Shown here: positions 9,484 through 18,744 of the stretch, in pieces
Layout of the letters: every line of letters begins with the position of its first letter
Position numbering within the stretch: position 1 is the stretch's first letter
Origin: Vallitalea longa
GTDB taxonomy: Bacteria; Bacillota; Clostridia; Lachnospirales; Vallitaleaceae
Assembly (NCBI RefSeq): GCF_027923465.1
Contig: NZ_BRLB01000030.1
Span: 1 to 38,338, forward strand
Direction: 5' to 3'
Length of the DNA: 38,338 bases
Notes under the pieces: model-generated
Database searches by the model: none
Told to the model about the DNA's origin: nothing
Seen by the model: the letters and a program-made list of their open reading frames with translations, nothing else
Translations under genes and position numbers: made by a program

Positions 9484-11736
9484 ATGAATACTAAATTTGA
9501 AATTATAAAGCATAGTGGCAATCTCCCATTCAGTATTTTTTTACATGAAAGCAAACTAGTCTATCCTATGAATTGGCACAAGGAAATTGAAATTTTATTT
9601 GTATTAAAAGGTACTATAAGAGTTAAGATAAGAGATATCAGTTACATAGTTCATCAAGATAATATCATTTTAATAAATAGTTATGAAATGCATGAAATAA
9701 CACCTCTTGAAGAAGACATAATAATTCTTGTATTTCAACTTGACCCTTACTTCTATCAGAAATATTATCAAGGATTTACCGAAATCATTTTTCATATGAA
9801 CTCCACTATGCTTAACAAAGACGCCAATACATACAATACAATAAAAGAAAATCTAGTCATTATGATGTGGTATAGATTAAATAAAGAAAATACATATCAG
9901 ATAAAACTCCTAAAACAGTCTTTAGCTTTAGTTGAACTACTACTTAGAAATTTCAAAAAAGCCATAGTTGATGATAGAAATCACAATGACCGTTCACAAC
10001 AACGTTTAATTTCTATAATTGAAAACATAAATAAAAATTATAACAAAAAACTTACTTTATCACATATTGCAGATCAAGAATATATAAGTATACACTACCT
10101 TTCTAAATTTTTTAAAAATAGAGTTGGAATTGGTTTTAATAAATATCTAAACCTTTTTAGGCTTAATAAATCTATGAACGATTTACTCAATACTAACAAG
10201 ATGATTATAGACATTGCACTAGAACATGGTTTCTCAAGCGTTAAAGCTTATACTAAAATATTTAAAGAAACATATAAAGAAACTCCCAGTTCATTCAGGA
10301 AAAAATATCTTTCTGATATTTCTCCAAAGAAAAAAAATACTTCATGTACAATTAATAGTAGAGCTATTTTGCATAATTATATGCAACTTCTGGCAAAAGA
10401 TTTCTTATCTGGAAATCTGAACCAGGTATATTACCTAAACATTAATATGCTTAATAAATCATCACATATTTATAATAAAGAAAACATACTTCATATAAAT
10501 TTTTCTAACAATTACATGAATACTATCTTAAAAGAAAACCTTACAAATATTACAAAAGACATGAAGATTGATTATATAAGATTTGAAGATGTTTTAGATA
10601 AGAAAATGAATATATTCAATGATGATAAAAGCCTTAACTGGTTTAATATTGACATTATACTTGAATTTCTAATGAGCATAAACGTTAAACCTTTTATAAA
10701 ATTATCGTACAATGAAAAATATTATACTGTAAAACAGTGGCATACTATAGTTATCAAATTCATTAATCATTGTATCGAAAAATACAGCATTTACAACGTC
10801 TGTAATTGGAAATTTGAAATCAGTTGCAAATCTTCTTATTATGATAAATTTGTTAATCTCTATAACAATGTCATAAAAAAAATCGTTAGTACATATGAGC
10901 AACTCCAATTAGGTATCTTGATAAATCTTAATAAATATTTTACTTCAGATAATATAGTCAATAATTATGACTTCTCCCAACTTGAATTTGTAACTATTGA
11001 AATCAACGATAAATTCTATTGGAAAAATACTCAAACTATCAATGATATAGTTGAATGGTTAAAAAACAAACATATAAATACATATATCCATCAAAGCAGA
11101 AATACTAATGAGTTATATGACACTTGTTTTATATCAAGTTATTTCATACATCATTATTTTGATACTTATAAAAATGCAAATCTCATAGTATCTCTTATTG
11201 ACCCTATGACTAATTCCAAAATGTTCAATGGAAAGGACAGCTTATTAACTTTTAACGGATTAAAAAAACCAATCTTCAACACATACTTTCTATTGAATAA
11301 AATAAAAGGTGACATTATAGACAGAGGTGATTATTACATAGTTGTAAAAAATCATGACAGATACTATATTCTATTGTATTACTATGATAAAGAAATCGGT
11401 AATATGTTTAATTACAGTACTGATACCATAAGTTATAATTCTTTTTCGAAACAAACAGCTAGTAGCATCTCAACTATTGTGTACCTTAATCTAAAATTAT
11501 GTAAAGGAGAATATAAGATCAGGACTTATCTATTAAATGAAGAAAACGGATGCATCTTTACTGAATGGCTGAATATGGGATCTCCTATAGAACTAGATAA
11601 AGAAGATCTAGAATTTCTTAAAAGCAAAGGAAATATGAGGATTAGTGTTAATAATGTGAAAATTAATGAATCCTTGCATCTAGAAAGTTCAATAAAGCTT
11701 AATGAAACAAGATTAATTGAAGTCATTAAAAAGTAA
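9484..11736 (+). CDS. AraC-family regulator with GH39-like C-terminal half
   Basis: A 750-aa cytoplasmic transcription regulator. Residues about 15-95 form a cupin-type sensing domain (MNWHKEIEILFVLKG). Residues 174-276 form the double helix-turn-helix of AraC/XylS proteins, ending FKETYKETPSSFRKKY. The rest resembles a GH39 xylosidase barrel: IRFEDVLDKKM and VKPFIKLS match conserved barrel strands, and FNGLKKPIFNTY matches the end of the fold. Where active GH39 enzymes have FEIWNEP, this protein has FEISCKS (444-450), so the acid/base Glu is absent and the domain is probably a sugar-sensing relic. AGAGGG lies 8 nt before the ATG. Regulators of this architecture usually sit beside hemicellulose genes; here the neighbours are buk-ptb and dacF, so its target is unknown. 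Confidence 0.85.
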   Translation: MNTKFEIIKHSGNLPFSIFLHESKLVYPMNWHKEIEILFVLKGTIRVKIRDISYIVHQDNIILINSYEMHEITPLEEDIIILVFQLDPYFYQKYYQGFTEIIFHMNSTMLNKDANTYNTIKENLVIMMWYRLNKENTYQIKLLKQSLALVELLLRNFKKAIVDDRNHNDRSQQRLISIIENINKNYNKKLTLSHIADQEYISIHYLSKFFKNRVGIGFNKYLNLFRLNKSMNDLLNTNKMIIDIALEHGFSSVKAYTKIFKETYKETPSSFRKKYLSDISPKKKNTSCTINSRAILHNYMQLLAKDFLSGNLNQVYYLNINMLNKSSHIYNKENILHINFSNNYMNTILKENLTNITKDMKIDYIRFEDVLDKKMNIFNDDKSLNWFNIDIILEFLMSINVKPFIKLSYNEKYYTVKQWHTIVIKFINHCIEKYSIYNVCNWKFEISCKSSYYDKFVNLYNNVIKKIVSTYEQLQLGILINLNKYFTSDNIVNNYDFSQLEFVTIEINDKFYWKNTQTINDIVEWLKNKHINTYIHQSRNTNELYDTCFISSYFIHHYFDTYKNANLIVSLIDPMTNSKMFNGKDSLLTFNGLKKPIFNTYFLLNKIKGDIIDRGDYYIVVKNHDRYYILLYYYDKEIGNMFNYSTDTISYNSFSKQTASSISTIVYLNLKLCKGEYKIRTYLLNEENGCIFTEWLNMGSPIELDKEDLEFLKSKGNMRISVNNVKINESLHLESSIKLNETRLIEVIKK

Positions 11737-11740
11737 AAAA

Positions 11741-11812
11741 ATAGCTGTTTCGTAATTCATTATCAAGTTAATATCTAGTATTAACATAGATAAAATATAT
11801 TGAAACAGCTAT
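11741..11812. terminator. Long hairpin between convergent genes
   Basis: ATAGCTGTTTC (11741-11751) pairs with GAAACAGCTAT (11802-11812). The 50-nt loop holds a nested GTTAATA/TATTAAC inverted repeat. It sits between the stop of the AraC gene and the end of dacF, which converge, and is preceded by a run of A, so it could serve both directions. Confidence 0.6.
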
Positions 11813-11843
11813 AAATTATATACATTTAAATAAATCCAAAATC

Positions 11844-13025
11844 TTAGCGAAAGAACATTCCAAAAATCTTACCTACATAAAATCCTAATGTAGCTTTGGG
11901 TACTTCATCCTTTGCTAGTAAATCAACTCTTCCTACTTCTTTATCACCACATCTATATATGATTTCCCCTACTTTATCACCTTTTGCTATAGGTGCTTCA
12001 ACGAATTCTGGTACTTGTATTTCATTAGTCACTTCTTGTTGTTCTTTACTATCAAGTACGCAATTAAAATCTTTAGCACCAACACAATCTATATTTTCTA
12101 ATGTACCTTTCTTAACTGGAATATTGGAAAGTGCTTTATCTTTAATTGTATCTTTGAACATTTTACAATTAGCAAAACCATAATTTAACATTTCTCTGAC
12201 TTCTGAAAAACGTTTTTTATGGTCAGGAGTTGCCATAACTACAGCTATTAAATCTAAACCATCTTTATTAGCAGTTCCTGAAAGACAATACTTAGCAAGA
12301 CTTGTTGAACCTGTCTTTAATCCTGTTGCATATTCATACATTTTCAACAATTTATTAGTACTTGTCAATTCACTGATTTCTTCACCATCTTTTCTTTGGT
12401 GTTTTATTGTATCCATCCAAATATTGGTCAAATCGTATACTTGAGGATATTTTGTTATTAACTCTTTTGACATAACTGCAACATCATAAGCACTAGTTAA
12501 ATGTCCATCAGCATCAAGTCCACATGCATTAGCGAAATTAGTATCATTCATACCTAATTCCTTAGCTTTAGCATTCATCATATTAACAAATTCGCCTTCT
12601 GTTCCAGCTACATACTCTGCCATAGCTACAGCCGCATCATTACCAGAAGCTACTGCAATTCCTTTTGCCAATTCTTTTACAGGCTGAACTTCATTAGTTT
12701 CCAGAAATACTGTGGAACCGCCAAAGCTTGAAGCATGCTCACTTACAACTACTTCATCTTCCCATCCTATTTTACCATTTTCTAGAGCTTCATACATTAA
12801 TAGTAGTGTCATTATTTTTGTTATACTTGCTGGTCTTAATTTTTCATGGGCATTTTTTTCATATAATATTTTTCCTGTTGTTGGTTCTATTAATATTGCT
12901 GATTTAGCTGTTATCTCTAATTTGTTATCAGTTGCTGGTTCATCCTCAGCAAAAACCATTACATTAAAAGAACAGCTTAATAATAAAACTAGAGAAAGTA
13001 AATAACATACTAAACTTTTCTTCAT
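11844..13025 (-). CDS. dacF: D-alanyl-D-alanine carboxypeptidase (S11, DacF-like)
   Basis: Trims the terminal D-Ala from peptidoglycan stem peptides outside the membrane. The 393-aa precursor has a signal peptide (about 1-26, ending VFA). The three penicillin-binding motifs are intact: S67-I-T-K70, S127-G-N129 and K237-T-G. A PBP5-type C-terminal beta domain follows, and the tail GFYVGKIFGMFFR looks like the amphipathic membrane anchor of low-molecular-weight PBPs. AAGGAGTGAGC precedes the ATG. It lies 105 bp downstream of pdp on the same strand, in the order deoB-pdp-dacF seen in related Firmicutes. DacF versus a general DacA is chosen from this context; in Bacillus DacF acts on the spore cortex, but the spoIIA operon that follows there is not present here. 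Confidence 0.88.
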   Translation of the reverse strand: MKKSLVCYLLSLVLLLSCSFNVMVFAEDEPATDNKLEITAKSAILIEPTTGKILYEKNAHEKLRPASITKIMTLLLMYEALENGKIGWEDEVVVSEHASSFGGSTVFLETNEVQPVKELAKGIAVASGNDAAVAMAEYVAGTEGEFVNMMNAKAKELGMNDTNFANACGLDADGHLTSAYDVAVMSKELITKYPQVYDLTNIWMDTIKHQRKDGEEISELTSTNKLLKMYEYATGLKTGSTSLAKYCLSGTANKDGLDLIAVVMATPDHKKRFSEVREMLNYGFANCKMFKDTIKDKALSNIPVKKGTLENIDCVGAKDFNCVLDSKEQQEVTNEIQVPEFVEAPIAKGDKVGEIIYRCGDKEVGRVDLLAKDEVPKATLGFYVGKIFGMFFR

Positions 13026-13130
13026 TTATTGCTCACTCCTTATACTCATAATAATAATTCCTAAAAAACTGCTATAGTTTAATTATCTTACTATTAGAGT
13101 AAGCTTTTAGAAGAAATTTATACCTTTATT

Positions 13131-14456
13131 CTAGATGGTAATTATTCCATGTTTGGTAATTATTCCCTTAATAAACTTCCTCTCTTTTGGTTTTTCTTCT
13201 GTAAACTCATAAGCTGATAAAACTTTTTCTTCAGCTATTTTAATCTTTTCTTGATCGTTTCCATGTATATAAGCTAATACATCACCTTTTGATACTTTTG
13301 CACCAACCTTTTTATCAATAACTATACCAACGCTAAAATCGATAATACTATCTTTTGTTTCACGTCCACCACCAAGAATCATTGAGGCAATTCCTATTTC
13401 GTCAGCTTCAATATGACTAATATATCCACTATCATTTGTTTTAACTGGTTGAATTATTTTTGTTTTTCGGAACATATCTGTGTCATCAACAAATAGTTTA
13501 TTTCCTCCTTGGGCATCTACTAGTTCTTTCAATTTTTCTAAAGCAGTACCTTTGACTATTGTCTCTTCTAGTAATTTTCTACCTTCCTCCGCTGTCTCAG
13601 CTTTTCCAGCAGCTTTTACCATATGGCTTCCTAGAGTTAAACATAAATCCATTAAATCTTCTGGTCCATTTCCTTTTAATGTTTCTATGGCTTCAATAAC
13701 TTCCAGACTATTACCAACTGCGTTTCCTAATGGTTGATCCATATCAGATATTATAGCAGTTGTGTCTCTATCAAGCCCATTACCGATTTTCACCATTTCT
13801 TCAGCAAGTTTAAAAGAATCTTCTTCTTTCTTCATGAATGCACCGCTACCTGTCTTTACATCAAGTACGATAGCATTAGAACCAGATGCAATCTTTTTAC
13901 TCATTATGCTACTTGCAATCAAAGATATATTATCGACTGTTGCAGTTACATCTCTAAGAGCATATAGTTTCTTATCAGCTGGTGCTAGATTAGCAGTTTG
14001 ACCTGCTATAGCAATTTTTATGTTATTTACATTTTTTATAAATATCTCTTTATCTACTTTTGTACTAAATCCGTCAAATGATTCTAGTTTATCGATTGTT
14101 CCTCCTGTATGACCTAGACCTCTACCAGACATCTTAGCTACTGGAATTCCTAATGCCGCTACCATTGGTGCTATAACTAAAGTAGTTTTGTCTCCTACAC
14201 CACCCGTGCTGTGTTTATCAACTTTTATTCCATTTATCTTAGATAAATCTAACATATCACCACTCTTAGCCATAGCTAATGTTAATGCCAAAGTCTCTTC
14301 CTCATTCATTCCCATAAAATATATCGCCATCAATAATGCAGAAACTTGGTAGTCAGGTATCATTCCTTCAGTATAATCTTTAATAAAGTAATTTATTTCA
14401 TCATTTGAAAGTACCATACCTAATTTCTTTTTTTCTATTAAATCATACATTCTCAT
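13131..14456 (-). CDS. pdp: Pyrimidine-nucleoside phosphorylase
   Basis: Phosphorolysis of uridine, thymidine and deoxyuridine to the base and (deoxy)ribose 1-phosphate in the cytoplasm. At 441 aa it matches the family length. [10 protein letters not shown] (81-90) is the phosphate-binding segment, and [16 protein letters not shown] (110-125) is the thymidine/pyrimidine nucleoside phosphorylase signature. The start MRMYDLI aligns with the MRMVDII start of the B. subtilis enzyme and follows GAAGGGTGATG. It lies 52 bp after deoB, whose product converts the released sugar 1-phosphate to the 5-phosphate, so the two form a salvage unit. Confidence 0.94.
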   Translation of the reverse strand: MRMYDLIEKKKLGMVLSNDEINYFIKDYTEGMIPDYQVSALLMAIYFMGMNEEETLALTLAMAKSGDMLDLSKINGIKVDKHSTGGVGDKTTLVIAPMVAALGIPVAKMSGRGLGHTGGTIDKLESFDGFSTKVDKEIFIKNVNNIKIAIAGQTANLAPADKKLYALRDVTATVDNISLIASSIMSKKIASGSNAIVLDVKTGSGAFMKKEEDSFKLAEEMVKIGNGLDRDTTAIISDMDQPLGNAVGNSLEVIEAIETLKGNGPEDLMDLCLTLGSHMVKAAGKAETAEEGRKLLEETIVKGTALEKLKELVDAQGGNKLFVDDTDMFRKTKIIQPVKTNDSGYISHIEADEIGIASMILGGGRETKDSIIDFSVGIVIDKKVGAKVSKGDVLAYIHGNDQEKIKIAEEKVLSAYEFTEEKPKERKFIKGIITKHGIITI

Positions 14457-14508
14457 GATAACATCACCCTTCTATGAAGACAATTATTGTTTACTAAATG
14501 TAAATTAG

Positions 14509-15681
14509 TTACTTTCCTTTAATATCATCCAAAAAACTTTCTCCTATTTCAAGTTGTTCAACTCCCAATATCTGCGCTATTGTTTGCCCAATATCAGAAA
14601 ATGTCTTACGAGTCTTTAAGTCCATATTGTTCTTGAGTTCTTTTCCATAAGCTAAGAAAGGTACATATTCTCTTGAATGATCTGTACTTGGTGTTGTAGG
14701 ATCACAACCATGATCCGCATTTATCATAAGTACATCTGTATCTTTCATATTTTTAATAATCTCTGGTAATCTAGCATCAAAATCTTCTAAACCTTGTGCA
14801 TATCCCTTAACATTATTTCTATGTCCCCATTTAGAATCAAATTCTACTAAATTAGTGAATATCAATCCTTTATTATCTTTGTTCATATATTCGATAGTCT
14901 TGTCTACTCCATCCATATTGTCTTTTGTATGAATAGCTTCTGTTATGCCTTTTCCAGAAAAAATGTCTTCTATTTTTCCAACACCAATAACATCTTTACC
15001 ATTTTCTTTCAAGATATCCAATAAAGTATCTTTTGGTGGTACTAATGAGAAATCTCTTCTGTTAGCAGTTCTATAAAATGATCCCGGTTCTCCTAAAAAT
15101 GGTCTTGCAATAACTCTTGCTACTGCATGTTCATTAGATAATATTTTTCTAGCTTCCCTACACATATCATACAGTTTATCTAGTGGTATTATTTCTTCAT
15201 GTGCTGCAATTTGGAAAACACTGTCTGCTGAAGTATAGACTATAGGTCTACCTGTTTCCATATGTTCTTTTCCTAACTCTTCTAGAATAGCAGTTCCTGA
15301 TGCAGGTTTATTACCTAATATTTTCTTGCCAACATATTCTTCAAACCTATCAGTTATTTCTTTTGGAAATCCATCAGGATAAGTTGGAAATGCTATAGGA
15401 GAATATATTCCTACCATTTCCCAATGACCGATAGTAGTATCTTTTCCGTTAGATATTTCACCTATTCTACCGTAAACACCTTCTGGATTTTTAACTTTCT
15501 CTAAATTGACCATTCCTTCTATGTTAGCCAAACCAAGTTTCCTCATATTAGGTAGATCCAATTTCAACTCTTTTGCAATATTACCTATGGTATTACTCCC
15601 TACGTCACCAAATTTGTCTGCATCTGGCAATTCACCCATACCTACGCTGTCTAAAATTATCCATATTATTCTGTCAATCAT
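14509..15681 (-). CDS. deoB: Phosphopentomutase
   Basis: Interconverts (deoxy)ribose 1-phosphate and 5-phosphate, linking nucleoside breakdown to central carbon. The alkaline-phosphatase-fold metalloenzyme has its residues in place: D11 in ILDSVGMGE, the phospho-acceptor Thr (83) in KDTTIGHWE, D282 and H287 in FDSKWGHR, D323-H324 in NADHGCD, and H335 in STDHSREYVPF, matching the layout of the Bacillus cereus enzyme. 390 aa is the usual length. First gene of deoB-pdp-dacF. In B. subtilis the orthologue (drm) follows xerD; here xerD is about 21.6 kb upstream on the same strand. Confidence 0.95.
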   Translation of the reverse strand: MIDRIIWIILDSVGMGELPDADKFGDVGSNTIGNIAKELKLDLPNMRKLGLANIEGMVNLEKVKNPEGVYGRIGEISNGKDTTIGHWEMVGIYSPIAFPTYPDGFPKEITDRFEEYVGKKILGNKPASGTAILEELGKEHMETGRPIVYTSADSVFQIAAHEEIIPLDKLYDMCREARKILSNEHAVARVIARPFLGEPGSFYRTANRRDFSLVPPKDTLLDILKENGKDVIGVGKIEDIFSGKGITEAIHTKDNMDGVDKTIEYMNKDNKGLIFTNLVEFDSKWGHRNNVKGYAQGLEDFDARLPEIIKNMKDTDVLMINADHGCDPTTPSTDHSREYVPFLAYGKELKNNMDLKTRKTFSDIGQTIAQILGVEQLEIGESFLDDIKGK

Positions 15682-16174
15682 AACAAAAACCTCCTTAATT
15701 GTATAATAAAAATTTTCTAACTATTTAATATGTTTGTTCAGTAATGTTTTACCTACTTTAATTTAATTATATAACATTGATACTAGCTAATAAACGACAC
15801 ATGTCCTGTTTTATAGCTATATATAAGTTGTCTTTTTCATACTGTTATATAATAAGTTTATTTTACATTATATTATACCAAATTTTTCTTATATAATCAT
15901 AATAATTTTCTATTTATTTAACATAACCTTACTAATTCAATTTTATCATTCCAAATGTCAAAAGACTAGTAACCTATCGGCTACTAGTCTTTATCATATA
16001 TTACTTATAAATGTCCTTTCACCCTAACCACACCTTTCATTTAAGACTTTATTGTCAAAAATTATGATGTAAAACGGTAAATATTCACTTACAAGCATTT
16101 GTGAATAGTTAATACTCACAATATTATATTATCCAAGGTCAAAAAATTTATTCAAATTATTTTTTAGTTTTTTA
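15682..16174. other. Intergenic stretch between deoB and rubrerythrin, with an isolated hairpin
   Basis: No gene is supported. AAAGACTAGTA (15961-15971) and TACTAGTCTTT (15982-15992) form a perfect 11-bp stem with a 10-nt loop whose CC/GG can also pair; it is terminator-like on both strands. The flanking genes diverge, so it ends no recognisable transcript. A weaker repeat, TATTCAC (16082-16088) and GTGAATA (16101-16107), lies nearer rubrerythrin. The deoB promoter should be here; a TATAAT lies upstream of deoB without a convincing -35. Confidence 0.6.
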
Positions 16175-16202
16175 TTGACATCCTATGAGATTATGTTATA
16201 AT
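16175..16202 (+). promoter_or_regulatory. Rubrerythrin promoter
   Basis: TTGACA at 16175-16180, a 16-bp spacer, and TATAAT at 16197-16202: a near-consensus vegetative promoter with transcription predicted near 16209. Confidence 0.75.
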
Positions 16203-16212
16203 ATTTACATCA

Positions 16213-16225
16213 GATAATAATTATC
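16213..16225. promoter_or_regulatory. Fur/PerR-type operator at the rubrerythrin start
   Basis: GATAAT-A-ATTATC is a perfect palindrome matching the 6-1-6 core of the Fur-family box (TGATAATNATTATCA for Fur, TTATAATNATTATAA for PerR in Bacillus). It lies 11 bp past the -10, over the predicted start, where a bound repressor would block transcription. A second partial copy, ACAATAATTATTA, follows. PerR control of reverse rubrerythrin is known in C. acetobutylicum, so PerR is the likely regulator, although the G/C ends resemble the Fur form. Confidence 0.6.
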
Positions 16226-16279
16226 CAATAACAATAATTATTAAATATAAATATTAAAATTCAAGGAGGAAATGTTATT

Positions 16280-16825
16280 ATGAAAAAATTTATTTGTACA
16301 ATATGTGGTTATGTTCACGAAGGAGATAGTGCACCAGAAAAATGTCCTCAATGTAATGCACCAGCTAGTAAATTTGTAGAACAAACAGATACAGAAATGA
16401 CTTGGGCAGATGAACATAGAATTGGTGTTGCTAAAGATGTTGATCCTGAGATTCTAGAAGGACTTAAAATGAATTTTACAGGAGAATGTACTGAAGTTGG
16501 TATGTACCTTGCAATGGCAAGACAAGCAGATAGAGAAGGTTATCCTGAAGTTGCTGAAGCTTACAAACGTATTGCTTGGGAAGAAGCAGAACATGCTGCT
16601 AAGTTTGCTGAATTATTAGGTGAAGTTGTAACTGATGATACTAAAACTAACCTTAAAATGAGAGTTGACGCTGAGCATGGCGCTTGTGCTGGTAAGAAAG
16701 AAATAGCTACAAAAGCTAAAAAATTAGGTTATGATGCTATTCATGATACAGTTCATGAAATGTGTAAAGACGAAGCTAGACATGGTATGGCATTTAAAGG
16801 ATTACTCAATAGATATTTTGGATAA
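16280..16825 (+). CDS. Reverse rubrerythrin (peroxide-reducing di-iron protein)
   Basis: A cytoplasmic NADH-linked peroxidase component that protects anaerobes from peroxide and oxygen. The 181-aa protein begins with a rubredoxin-like Fe(Cys)4 site, CTIC (6-9) and CPQC (22-25), followed by a ferritin-like four-helix domain with E-rich iron-ligand motifs ([24 protein letters not shown]). The rubredoxin part comes first, the reverse of classical rubrerythrin and like the heat- and oxygen-induced C. acetobutylicum proteins. AAGGAGGAAATG precedes the ATG. It is a single-gene transcript with its own promoter, operator and downstream hairpin. Confidence 0.93.
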   Translation: MKKFICTICGYVHEGDSAPEKCPQCNAPASKFVEQTDTEMTWADEHRIGVAKDVDPEILEGLKMNFTGECTEVGMYLAMARQADREGYPEVAEAYKRIAWEEAEHAAKFAELLGEVVTDDTKTNLKMRVDAEHGACAGKKEIATKAKKLGYDAIHDTVHEMCKDEARHGMAFKGLLNRYFG

Positions 16826-16900
16826 GAATAGATAAACACCAGATACATTAATATGATTATATTTTAGACAGTCCATGAAACGCTATTATTAAATTATATC

Positions 16901-16924
16901 GCTGATGTATCCATTTGTATCAGC
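16901..16924 (+). terminator. Likely rubrerythrin terminator
   Basis: GCTGATGTA pairs with TTGTATCAGC (nine pairs, two G-U) about 75 bp after the stop, followed by ATATTTAATAATTT. Confidence 0.5.
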
Positions 16925-16965
16925 ATATTTAATAATTTGTACTTGCATATGATATTATATAAGAT

Positions 16966-16998
16966 ATAGCCTAAATCCTCATAACGGACTTAGGCTAT
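16966..16998 (-). terminator. Hairpin downstream of the FMN-reductase pseudogene
   Basis: ATAGCCTAA (16966-16974) and TTAGGCTAT (16990-16998) form a stem that can extend inward through AAATCC/GGACTT to about 13 bp. It lies 35 bp past the pseudogene stop and may also back up rubrerythrin termination. Confidence 0.55.
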
Positions 16999-17032
16999 GT
17001 TATGTACTAATCAGTGCTTTAGTAAATAAATT

Positions 17033-17387
17033 CTATTTTTTACTCATTTTGCTTAATTGATTTGCAAGTTCACGAGCAGTTTTAAGTGCTTCAATATCAT
17101 CTTTCGCTCTTGTTCCTTTTAGCCCACACACACTATCAGTTTGCAACGAAAAAACATTTCCAATAGACTTTACTCCTAAATGCTTGAATAATGTATTTGC
17201 TGTATCTAGTGCCTTACTCAGATCGTTGGTATCTCCACCACCTACAAGAATCAATGCACCATTCTTTTTTGTCAAATTAAATTTATTGTCATTACGAATC
17301 CGCCTTGAAACAAAAAAGAATTGTAATAATTAACGCAACTGTATCCCCATTTTTTCTTGGAGAACCATTAATAATTAAAGTTTTCAT
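17033..17387 (-). pseudogene. NADPH-dependent FMN reductase (flavodoxin-like), broken
   Basis: The intact family makes a flavodoxin-fold FMN protein of roughly 150-200 aa. Here a good ribosome site (GGAGA) leads into an ATG at 17387 and MKTLIINGSPRKNGDTVALI, the typical FMN-binding N-terminus. About 70 residues are then missing, and the frame ends at a TAA at 17292-17294. A second frame carries LQFFFVSRRIRNDNKF, and a third resumes with KKNGALILVGGGDTND and runs to the normal C-terminus at 17033. So there is an internal deletion plus a frameshift. The 3' part alone could be called as an 80-aa protein from a TTG at 17275 (or 86 aa from an ATG at 17293), but it has no ribosome site and is only the last third of the fold. 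Confidence 0.85.
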
Positions 17388-17466
17388 AAATATTTCTCCA
17401 TATCTCGTAAATAAGTTCTTCTTTAAACTCTTATATCCTGAATAATACTTTTATATAACTGTAAAT

Positions 17467-17928
17467 TTATAATGAACATTTCATTGTGTGCATAGTTGTT
17501 ATTAGTCCTTGTTTTTTATAAAACTCTATACCTCTATAATTGTCTGGAAAAACAGATAATTTTAAAGAATCTAAGTTCCTTTCTCTTCCCCATTCCTTAG
17601 AGAATTGCATTAATAAAGCTCCATAACCTTTACTACGGTATTCTTCTGCAATAACAAAATCAAAAATATAAGCATAACGTTCTTTCTTTAGACAGCTTAT
17701 ATTTGGTGTTTCTTTTTCAATTATAAGAATAAATCCGATTGTTTCGTCATCAATTTCGCCAAGTAAAAAATCTGTTTTTTCATTATTAATTTTATCTAAG
17801 ATAAAATCATCTGGTCTTTCAGAAAGCATAAAATGATCTGGTTGATAGTATATTGCGTCTGTATCCAATAACCAATATAATTTTTTAATTATAGATAAAT
17901 CATCAGTAGTTGCCTTTCTAACTATCAT
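17467..17928 (-). CDS. GNAT-family N-acetyltransferase
   Basis: A 153-aa acetyl-CoA-dependent acetyltransferase. The central strand IFDFVIAEEYRSKGYGALLM carries the acetyl-CoA pyrophosphate loop (R-S-K-G-Y-G), and KLSVFPDNYRGIEFYKKQGL is the usual final strand-helix with the N...FY-GF-type motif. The substrate is unknown. AAGGAGG precedes the ATG. It lies between the FMN-reductase pseudogene and a Nudix gene on the same strand, each apparently separately expressed. Confidence 0.85.
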   Translation of the reverse strand: MIVRKATTDDLSIIKKLYWLLDTDAIYYQPDHFMLSERPDDFILDKINNEKTDFLLGEIDDETIGFILIIEKETPNISCLKKERYAYIFDFVIAEEYRSKGYGALLMQFSKEWGRERNLDSLKLSVFPDNYRGIEFYKKQGLITTMHTMKCSL

Positions 17929-18041
17929 ATCAATATCCTCCTTACATTTCTAAATTATTAGAGTAGACTTGGTAATTAGCTATTATACCATAAATAGGAG
18001 TAAATTGACATTTAGTATATATTTTATATATTGAATTATTA

Positions 18042-18479
18042 CTACAGAAGTTCATTCCTAAATGTTATACTATCATCCATTACTGAGTTCCAATCCCATG
18101 ATTTCATTCGTTCTACGAAAGCTTCTCTTGTAAACCCTCCAACTACTCCTATATCCTTTATATTAATCCATTTGTATCCATCATGTTCCTCAGAAATTGT
18201 TATTTCTCCAGATACAATTTTACTATGATATATTACACCTACAGTTTGAAATTCTTCACTAGGCATATAATTCCACGTATCAATTAGCTTAATTGGTTTT
18301 ATCTGAACACCTAATTCTTCTCTTATCTCTCTAGCGAGAGTTTCTTCTGCCGTTTCTCCAAATTCCATTCTACCACCAGGTAAATCCCACCATTTATTGC
18401 CATCTATTATTTTATACATAGCCAAAAACTTATCTCCATCAATTATAAGAGCCTTTGTAGAAAAAAAGAATTGTTTCAT
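18042..18479 (-). CDS. Nudix hydrolase
   Basis: A 145-aa hydrolase of nucleoside-diphosphate-linked compounds. The Nudix box is perfect: G36-x5-E42-x7-R50-E51-I52-x-E54-E55-x-G57-V58, giving Mg-binding helix REIREELGV. The N-terminus (FFFSTKALIIDGDKFL) and WWDLPGGRMEFGE resemble MutT/NUDIX proteins of unassigned substrate. AAAGGAG precedes the ATG. Confidence 0.9.
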   Translation of the reverse strand: MKQFFFSTKALIIDGDKFLAMYKIIDGNKWWDLPGGRMEFGETAEETLAREIREELGVQIKPIKLIDTWNYMPSEEFQTVGVIYHSKIVSGEITISEEHDGYKWINIKDIGVVGGFTREAFVERMKSWDWNSVMDDSITFRNELL

Positions 18480-18565
18480 TCAATTACTCCTTTCAAATAA
18501 CTATAATTGTTTTAGCTAAATTATACCTTACATGCAAAATATAACTTTACTCTACTTTTAATTTG

Positions 18566-18703
18566 CTATCGCCTATTGTTATCAATATAAACACTCAATG
18601 CTTGGATTCCTTTTATTGAGCATAATGTAATTGAAAAATACATACATATTTTTAATATTAATTCTAAATAAGCCAGAATAGTAATACCAAACGCCATATC
18701 CAT
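18566..18703 (-). CDS. Small membrane protein, 45 aa
   Basis: ATG at 18703 preceded by GAAGGAGCAAT. It encodes 45 residues: MDMAFGITILAYLELILK, a Cys-containing hydrophobic middle, and a polar tail ending YIDNNRR. One, perhaps two, membrane segments are likely. A plausible promoter lies 42 bp upstream. No family is named. Good translation and promoter signals favour a real gene over a chance frame. Confidence 0.55.
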   Translation of the reverse strand: MDMAFGITILAYLELILKICMYFSITLCSIKGIQALSVYIDNNRR

Positions 18704-18744
18704 ATTGCTCCTTCTCTAATTTCTAAATCTTTTTTATATATCCT

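Noticed and set aside
17033-17275. 80-aa protein from a TTG start
   Set aside because: It is the C-terminal third of an FMN reductase whose N-terminus is readable just upstream in another frame; treated as a pseudogene.
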